Positions 59,091 through 64,000 of a DNA stretch of 64,000 nucleotides are shown piece by piece. Positions within the stretch are counted from its first letter, which is position 1, and each line of letters opens with the position of its first letter. The position numbers and the translations under genes are program-made. The notes under the pieces are model-generated. The model had not been told where the DNA came from, did not search any database, and saw only the letters and a list, made by a program, of their open reading frames with translations. The stretch comes from an uncultured Prevotella sp. (lineage in GTDB: Bacteria > Bacteroidota > Bacteroidia > Bacteroidales > Bacteroidaceae): contig CAMKRS010000003.1 of assembly GCA_946415245.1 (NCBI GenBank), positions 36,350 to 100,349 on the forward strand, read 5' to 3'.

Positions 59091-61852
59091 TGCGCCTCCA
59101 ACCAATTTTCTCCGAAGCCGGAATCAGCTACGAGGGGCACACTTAATGGGAAGGCCTTCTGCATCTCTTCGATGACGATGGCTTCCACCTTTTCTTTTTC
59201 CTCGGGATAGACGCTGAAATTGAGTTCATCGTGTACTTGGAGAATCATCTTGCTTCGGATGCCCTCTTTTTTGAATCGTTCGTGAATATGAATCATCGCC
59301 ACCTTGATGATATCCGCAGCAGTGCCCTGAATTGGGGCGTTGATGGCATTGCGCTCTGCAAAACCACGAACGGTGGCGTTGTGGGAGTTGATATCCGGAA
59401 GATAACGACGACGTCCGAATAGGGTAGTGACATAGCCCTTTTGACGAGCCACTTCCTTCGATTTCTCCATATAATCTTGCACCTGTGGGAAGGTGGCAAA
59501 GTAACCATCAATCAACATCTTGGCTTCATCGCGAGGGATATCGAGACGCTCTGCAAGACCAAAAACGGTGATACCATAGATGATACCGAAGTTAGCTCGT
59601 TTCGACTTGGTACGCTCATCGCGCGTCACCTCTTCGATAGGTTTCTTATAGATGTTTGCTGCTGTGGCTGCATGCAGATCCTTGCCTTCCTTGAAGACCT
59701 CTATCATCTGAGGATCCTGCGAGAGATGGGCCATCACACGCAATTCAATCTGGGAATAATCTGCTGAAAAGAACAGACAACCGGGCTCTGGGATAAAGGC
59801 CTTGCGAATTTCCTTGCCATCCTCACCTCTGATGGGGATATTCTGCAAGTTCGGATCCGAGGAGCTCAGACGACCTGTGGCGGTGATGGTCTGATTGAAT
59901 GACGTGTGAATATGTCCTGTACGAGGATTGATCAGCTTCGGTAAGGCATCGACGTAGGTGCCGATGAGTTTTTTTAAACCTCTGTGTTCCAAGATGTCTG
60001 CAACAATCTCGTGTTTGTTTCGCAGTTGTTGGAGCACTTCCTCAGAGGTGACATATTGGCCAGTCTTCGTCTTCTTGGCCTTCTCAACGATTTTGAGTTT
60101 ATCGAAGAGGATTTCACCCACTTGCTTGGGTGAAGCAATATTAAAAGGTACGCCCGCAAGTTCGTAGATACGACGTTCGAGCTCGTTCATACGGTCTGTG
60201 AAAACCTTTGACGTTTCTTTCAGTGATTCCGTATCGAGACAAACACCATTCATCTCCATTTCTGCCAACACGGGCATCAATGGCATCTCTATCTCGTAGA
60301 ATAGTTTTTCGCATTCGAACTTCTTCAGTTCTGGCTCCAGCTTGTTCTTCAGGCGCAATGTGATGTCTGCATCCTCCGCAGCATATTCGTACACCTGAGA
60401 GGGTAGGAGGTCGCGCATCGATTTCTGGTTCTTACCCTTGGGACCAATGAGCTCATCAATATGGATGGTCTGATAGTTCAGATAGATCTCAGCCATATAG
60501 TCCATATTGTGATGCAGTTCGGGTTGGATGAGGTAGTGGGCGATCATCGTGTCCCACATCGGACCTGCGAGATGGATGTCATAGTTGCGAAGTACTTCGA
60601 GGTCATATTTCAGATTCTGGCCGATTTTCAGAATTTGCTCGTTCTCATAGATGTCTTTAAAGATATTAACAATTCGCAACGCTTCTTCACGTTTTGCCGG
60701 AATCGGCACATAGAAGGCCTCAAATTCCTTCACCGCGAAGCTCAAACCCACCAATTCTGCGTCAATCGATGAGGTTGAAGTTGTTTCTGTGTCTAGACTG
60801 AGAATTTCGTTTGTCAAAAAATAATCATGAAGTTTCTGCAAATCTTCCTCATTTTCAACGAGTTTGTAATCATGAGCCACCGTTTTCAGGCTCTCAAAAC
60901 TCGAATTTTCGCTCAAATTCGCCCCGTCGGCAGGAAATTCTGCAAAGAGATCGAGTTGTCCGTTAACGGGAATTTGCGGTTTTTGGCTTTTTTTTAGAAC
61001 TCGGTCCGCGAACGATTTCATCTCCAGTTCAGAGAGCAGACGACCCAATTCTTTCTCATCGGGGTCGACAAGTTTCAAATTTTCCATATCGAGTTCGATG
61101 GGCACATCCGTTTTGATGGTTGCCAAGAAATAACTCATCTTGATATCGTCGATATGCTCCTCCACTTTTTCGCGAAGTTTACCCTTGATTTCTGACGAAC
61201 GAGCCAGTAATCCTTCGATGGAACCGAAGTCATTGATGAGTTTCACGGCCGTTTTCTCACCCACACCAGGACATCCTGGGAAATTATCCGCTGAATCACC
61301 CATCAATGCCAACAGATCAATGACTGATTCTGTCGATGGAATGCCATATTTTTCGCAGACTTCCTTGGGTCCCATTGTCTCATAACCACCTCCGTGACGG
61401 GGGCGGAATATCTTCACGTTGTCGCTCACTAGCTGTCCATAGTCCTTATCTGGGGTCAGCATGTAGGTCTCAATACCGTTGGAACCGGCTTTTTTTGCCA
61501 AAGTTCCGATGACGTCATCAGCCTCAAATCCATCCACTTGCAAGATAGGGATACGGTAAGCCTTTAACAGATCCTTGATGATGGGCACGGCCTTGCGGAT
61601 ATCCTCTGGCGTCTCTTCGCGCTGAGCCTTATACTCCGGAAAAGCCTCGCTGCGGAAGGTAGGACCATGAGGATCGAAGGCCACACCGATATGGGTGGGC
61701 TTTTCTTTCGTGAGCACCTCGTTGAGGGTATTCAGGAAGCCCATGATGGCACTTGTGTTCAGACCTTTCGAGTTGATTCGAGGGTTTTTGATGAACGCAT
61801 AATAACTGCGATAAATGAGCGCATACGCGTCTAAAAGAAACAATTTCTGCAT
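59087..61852 (-). CDS. polA: DNA polymerase I
   Basis: A 921-residue family A polymerase with all three domains: a 5'-3' exonuclease (1-290; LFLLDAYALIYRSYYAF, EADDVIGTLA, GDSADNFPGCPGVGEKTA), a 3'-5' exonuclease (about 330-520; LSLDTETTSTSS with the DxE motif retained, so proofreading is probably active) and the polymerase (SADYSQIELRVMAHLS, RDERTKSKRANFGIIYG, LQVHDELNFSV). It fills gaps and removes primers. It is transcribed alone. Confidence 0.97.
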   Translation of the reverse strand: MQKLFLLDAYALIYRSYYAFIKNPRINSKGLNTSAIMGFLNTLNEVLTKEKPTHIGVAFDPHGPTFRSEAFPEYKAQREETPEDIRKAVPIIKDLLKAYRIPILQVDGFEADDVIGTLAKKAGSNGIETYMLTPDKDYGQLVSDNVKIFRPRHGGGYETMGPKEVCEKYGIPSTESVIDLLALMGDSADNFPGCPGVGEKTAVKLINDFGSIEGLLARSSEIKGKLREKVEEHIDDIKMSYFLATIKTDVPIELDMENLKLVDPDEKELGRLLSELEMKSFADRVLKKSQKPQIPVNGQLDLFAEFPADGANLSENSSFESLKTVAHDYKLVENEEDLQKLHDYFLTNEILSLDTETTSTSSIDAELVGLSFAVKEFEAFYVPIPAKREEALRIVNIFKDIYENEQILKIGQNLKYDLEVLRNYDIHLAGPMWDTMIAHYLIQPELHHNMDYMAEIYLNYQTIHIDELIGPKGKNQKSMRDLLPSQVYEYAAEDADITLRLKNKLEPELKKFECEKLFYEIEMPLMPVLAEMEMNGVCLDTESLKETSKVFTDRMNELERRIYELAGVPFNIASPKQVGEILFDKLKIVEKAKKTKTGQYVTSEEVLQQLRNKHEIVADILEHRGLKKLIGTYVDALPKLINPRTGHIHTSFNQTITATGRLSSSDPNLQNIPIRGEDGKEIRKAFIPEPGCLFFSADYSQIELRVMAHLSQDPQMIEVFKEGKDLHAATAANIYKKPIEEVTRDERTKSKRANFGIIYGITVFGLAERLDIPRDEAKMLIDGYFATFPQVQDYMEKSKEVARQKGYVTTLFGRRRYLPDINSHNATVRGFAERNAINAPIQGTAADIIKVAMIHIHERFKKEGIRSKMILQVHDELNFSVYPEEKEKVEAIVIEEMQKAFPLSVPLVADSGFGENWLEAH

Positions 61853-61912
61853 AACTTTCTTAATTTTCGGTGTAAAATTACATAATTTCTTTGAATTCCA
61901 ATGTATTTTTAC

Positions 61913-61920
61913 TATTTTTG
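61913..61920 (+). promoter_or_regulatory. -7 box of the polyprenyl synthase gene
   Basis: TATTTTTG, 21 bases before the ATG at 61941. Confidence 0.5.
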
Positions 61921-61940
61921 CATCGAAAAATATGTGTTAG

Positions 61941-62915
61941 ATGGATTATTTGTCAATCATACGCAAGCCCATCGAGGGTGAGATGAACGACTTTGTGAGG
62001 TTGTTCGACGAGAGTTTGTCACAAGGTGAAGGACTGCTGGAACAGGTGCTTTCCCATATCCGTCAGAGGGGCGGAAAGCGTATGCGTCCGATGCTGATTC
62101 TGCTGTCTGCAAAGAACTTTGGTGAGGTGTCGGATGTTACCCAGAATGCGGCCCTCGGATTGGAGTTGTTGCATACGGCCAGTCTTGTTCACGACGATGT
62201 GGTGGATGAGAGTAGCGAGCGCAGAGGTCAGCCCTCAGTGAATGCTTCTTATAATAATAAGGTGGCTGTGCTCGTGGGTGATTATATCCTCTCCACAGCT
62301 TTGCTTCGTGTGGCGCTTTCGAATAATCATAGAATCGTACAACATCTGGCAGAACTTGGACGAACACTTGCTGCTGGTGAAATCCTACAACTTTCGAATA
62401 TTTCGAATCAGGTGATTTCGGAAGATGTTTATTATCAGGTGATTGATAAGAAGACGGCTGTACTCTTTGAGTCGTGTGCAGCGCTTGGCGCCCTCTCCGT
62501 TGGTGTATCAGAAGAGGAGATTGAGAAAGCCAAAAAGTTCGGACATAACATCGGTATGATTTTCCAGATTCGCGATGATATTTTTGATTACTATGATTCT
62601 AAGGAAATAGGTAAGCCGACAGGTAATGATATGACGGAAGGAAAGTTGACTTTGCCTGTCATCTATGCCCTGAATCATACGGATATGCCCGCTATGCAGA
62701 CCCTCGCCAAGAAGGTAAAAGCTGGCACGATCAATCCTGATGAAATCGCTGTATTAGTGGAGTTTACCAAACAGAATGGTGGTATAGATTATGCGGAACG
62801 GAAGATGGAGGAGTTTGCCAAAGAGGCTCAGAAATATATCGATGAAAGCGTGAAACCTGAGTTGAAAGACGCCTTCACCGCCTATCTCGATTACGTCATT
62901 CAACGTAAGTTATAA
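61941..62915 (+). CDS. Trans-polyprenyl diphosphate synthase
   Basis: A 324-residue prenyl chain elongation enzyme. The two aspartate-rich motifs are LVHDDVVDESSERRG and IRDDIFDYYDSKE, and GGKRMRPMLILLSAK is the first conserved region. It condenses isopentenyl diphosphate onto allylic diphosphates, most likely making the octaprenyl- or similar tail of menaquinone. The first Asp motif has no residue insertion, so the chain length is long, not geranylgeranyl of plant type. It ends in a perfect palindromic terminator. Confidence 0.92.
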   Translation: MDYLSIIRKPIEGEMNDFVRLFDESLSQGEGLLEQVLSHIRQRGGKRMRPMLILLSAKNFGEVSDVTQNAALGLELLHTASLVHDDVVDESSERRGQPSVNASYNNKVAVLVGDYILSTALLRVALSNNHRIVQHLAELGRTLAAGEILQLSNISNQVISEDVYYQVIDKKTAVLFESCAALGALSVGVSEEEIEKAKKFGHNIGMIFQIRDDIFDYYDSKEIGKPTGNDMTEGKLTLPVIYALNHTDMPAMQTLAKKVKAGTINPDEIAVLVEFTKQNGGIDYAERKMEEFAKEAQKYIDESVKPELKDAFTAYLDYVIQRKL

Positions 62916-62922
62916 AGAAAAA

Positions 62923-62946
62923 CCCTCGCGATCGCGAGGGCTTTTT
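62923..62946. terminator. Terminator, perfect 18-bp palindrome
   Basis: CCCTCGCGATCGCGAGGG flanked by AAAAA and CTTTTT; it can end transcription of both the polyprenyl synthase gene and the convergent deoC. Confidence 0.92.
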
Positions 62947-62948
62947 GT

Positions 62949-63866
62949 TTAGAAGAACTTTGTCTCTACGCCAGTCAGTTCGCTGAGCAAGAGATTTGCC
63001 AGTCGGCTGGTACCCAATCGGAACAGCTCATTGGTGAGCCATTTTTCGCCCAGGAGCTCTTTAACGATGGTATAGTAGATAAGTGCATCCATGACCGAAT
63101 TAATGCCGCCAGCGGGCTTAAAACCAACCATTACGCCCGTTTCATCGTAGTATTCCTTGATGGCCTGACACATGACGTAAGCTGCTTCGGGTGTTGCGCT
63201 GATCTTTTCCTTGCCTGTCGAGGTCTTGATATAATCGGCACCAGAATACATTGCCAACAACGAAGCCTTCTTGATGTTAGCGCAGGAACCTAAGTCGCCA
63301 GTTTCGAGGATCACCTTCATGGGCACTTCGCCACAGGTCTCCTTCTGCTGCTGGATTTCGTCGCAAACGGTCTCGTAATCGCCGCTCAGGAACTCGCCCA
63401 CGTGCATCACGATATCCACATTCTCAGCGCCGTCGCGAATGGCCAAGCCTGTCTCTACGGTCTTCACTTCAATCAGGGCCTGCGAAGAGGGGAATGCACC
63501 ACTCACGCAAGTGGGAATCACGCCCTCAACCTCCAATGATTCGCTTACCAGTTTAGTAAAGCGAGGGTAGGTGACAACGGTGGCCACATGAGGCATTTGC
63601 GGATATTCGTTGGCGAACTTGTTGACCTTCTCAACCAATTGCAACACGCTCTCTGCGGAGTCCTGCGTGGTAAGGGTTGTCAACTCGATGCTGCCGAACA
63701 TGAAACGCTTCACTTCGGGTGTATCGTTCTGAGGTACTTTCTCTGCAATGATTTTCTTCACTGCTTCCTTCACTTCCTCGTCCGAAATCTTGAGGTTGTA
63801 CTTGCCCAGAGCCTCTTCAATCTTGCTCTTCTGGGGCATCTCGTGGTGATGATGATGTTCTGCCAT
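62949..63866 (-). CDS. deoC: Deoxyribose-phosphate aldolase
   Basis: A 305-residue class I aldolase that splits 2-deoxyribose 5-phosphate into glyceraldehyde 3-phosphate and acetaldehyde. The Schiff-base lysine lies in ADYIKTSTGKEKI and the second conserved lysine in VMVGFKPAGGINSV. The N-terminal 60 residues are longer than in E. coli DeoC, and the very start reads MAEHHHHHEMPQ, a natural histidine tract that could bind metal. It lies just downstream of the partial gene at the window edge, 33 bases away. Confidence 0.94.
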   Translation of the reverse strand: MAEHHHHHEMPQKSKIEEALGKYNLKISDEEVKEAVKKIIAEKVPQNDTPEVKRFMFGSIELTTLTTQDSAESVLQLVEKVNKFANEYPQMPHVATVVTYPRFTKLVSESLEVEGVIPTCVSGAFPSSQALIEVKTVETGLAIRDGAENVDIVMHVGEFLSGDYETVCDEIQQQKETCGEVPMKVILETGDLGSCANIKKASLLAMYSGADYIKTSTGKEKISATPEAAYVMCQAIKEYYDETGVMVGFKPAGGINSVMDALIYYTIVKELLGEKWLTNELFRLGTSRLANLLLSELTGVETKFF

Positions 63867-63899
63867 AATCGTTTTATTTTAGCGTTAATAATAATGTTT

Positions 63900-64000
63900 T
63901 TATGCCATTAATTTCTTGTTGTGGATGTGGCGGAGAGAGTCGCGTTGGGTCTTCTTCTCGATGCTCTTTTCGAGCTCCTGAGTGAGGTCTACGCCTGTCT
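63900..64000 (-). CDS. Partial C-terminus, possibly MazG-like nucleotide pyrophosphohydrolase
   Basis: The minus strand is open from the window edge to TAA (plus 63900-63902) and encodes TGVDLTQELEKSIEKKTQRD and then SLRHIHNKKLMA. The GVDLTQELEKSIEKK stretch resembles the last helix of MazG-like enzymes, and a mazG-like gene next to deoC is common in Bacteroidetes as I recall. Only 32 codons are visible, so the identity is tentative. Confidence 0.4.
   Translation of the reverse strand, partial: TGVDLTQELEKSIEKKTQRDSLRHIHNKKLMA

Noticed and set aside
1-64000. tRNA, rRNA or transposase genes
   Set aside because: I looked in the larger intergenic gaps and ORFs and saw no cloverleaf with T-loop consensus and no DDE, tyrosine or serine recombinase protein.

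Overview
The window looks like chromosome of a Bacteroidales bacterium, most likely Prevotella or a close relative (Segatella, Xylanibacter). Evidence: the Bacteroidetes -7 promoter box (TAnnTTTG, followed closely by the start codon) precedes many genes; signal peptides of the MKK...AQ type and lipoproteins with Cys-Ser-Ser starts are abundant; a type IX secretion component (PorZ), BspA-type leucine-rich repeats, ECF sigma factors paired with beta-barrel proteins and a BT4734-type VapE gene are all present. TGA is used as a normal stop, so the genetic code is standard. I saw no tRNA, rRNA, transposase or classical CRISPR array.

Layout. 1-7.7 kb: end of an imelysin-like gene, a di-haem cytochrome-type lipoprotein, a fused ResB-CcsA cytochrome c maturation protein, an orphan LuxR-type regulator, MetY divergent from an Lrp regulator, and a class A acid phosphatase. 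7.7-10.7 kb: a VapE/DUF3874 helicase gene. A duplicated fragment of another gene's start lies downstream of it, and a repeat-rich, iteron-like region lies upstream. 10.7-27.2 kb is the accessory-looking part. It holds two paralogous ECF sigma/transmembrane-barrel modules, a serpin, small lipoproteins, a large BspA-like LRR protein, a toxin-antitoxin pair whose toxin has an in-frame stop, and a radical SAM/lipoprotein pair. Four copies of one ~75-bp promoter-leader precede several of its secreted-protein genes.

27.2-34 kb: RNase III, FabF, ACP, DUF4254, a GT9 glycosyltransferase, rubredoxin, a TrmH-type methylase and a CE15 esterase. These are followed by a 350-bp intergenic region with DnaA-box-like sites, next to nadA. 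35-48 kb: an acyltransferase, the leuS-yitT-rdgB-porZ-cotH operon, an esterase-like phytase-family protein, a TPR/SpoIIE phosphatase and an LD-carboxypeptidase. 48-64 kb: a sugar isomerase, a secreted DUF6359-like protein, mutS, ychF-lgt-TonB-like, a GIN-domain lipoprotein, pgeF, polA, a polyprenyl synthase and deoC.

The most interesting material is mostly non-coding: (i) arrays of 15-bp palindromes repeated at exactly 22 bp, seen twice and in a related form upstream of vapE; (ii) the shared promoter-leader family and a strongly folded orphan RNA next to one copy; (iii) a DnaA-box cluster at 34 kb; (iv) 7- and 8-bp tandem repeats inside coding regions, including the porZ signal peptide, where slippage would shift frame. 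Among genes, the radical SAM/lipoprotein pair and the coupled porZ-cotH pair are the best leads.
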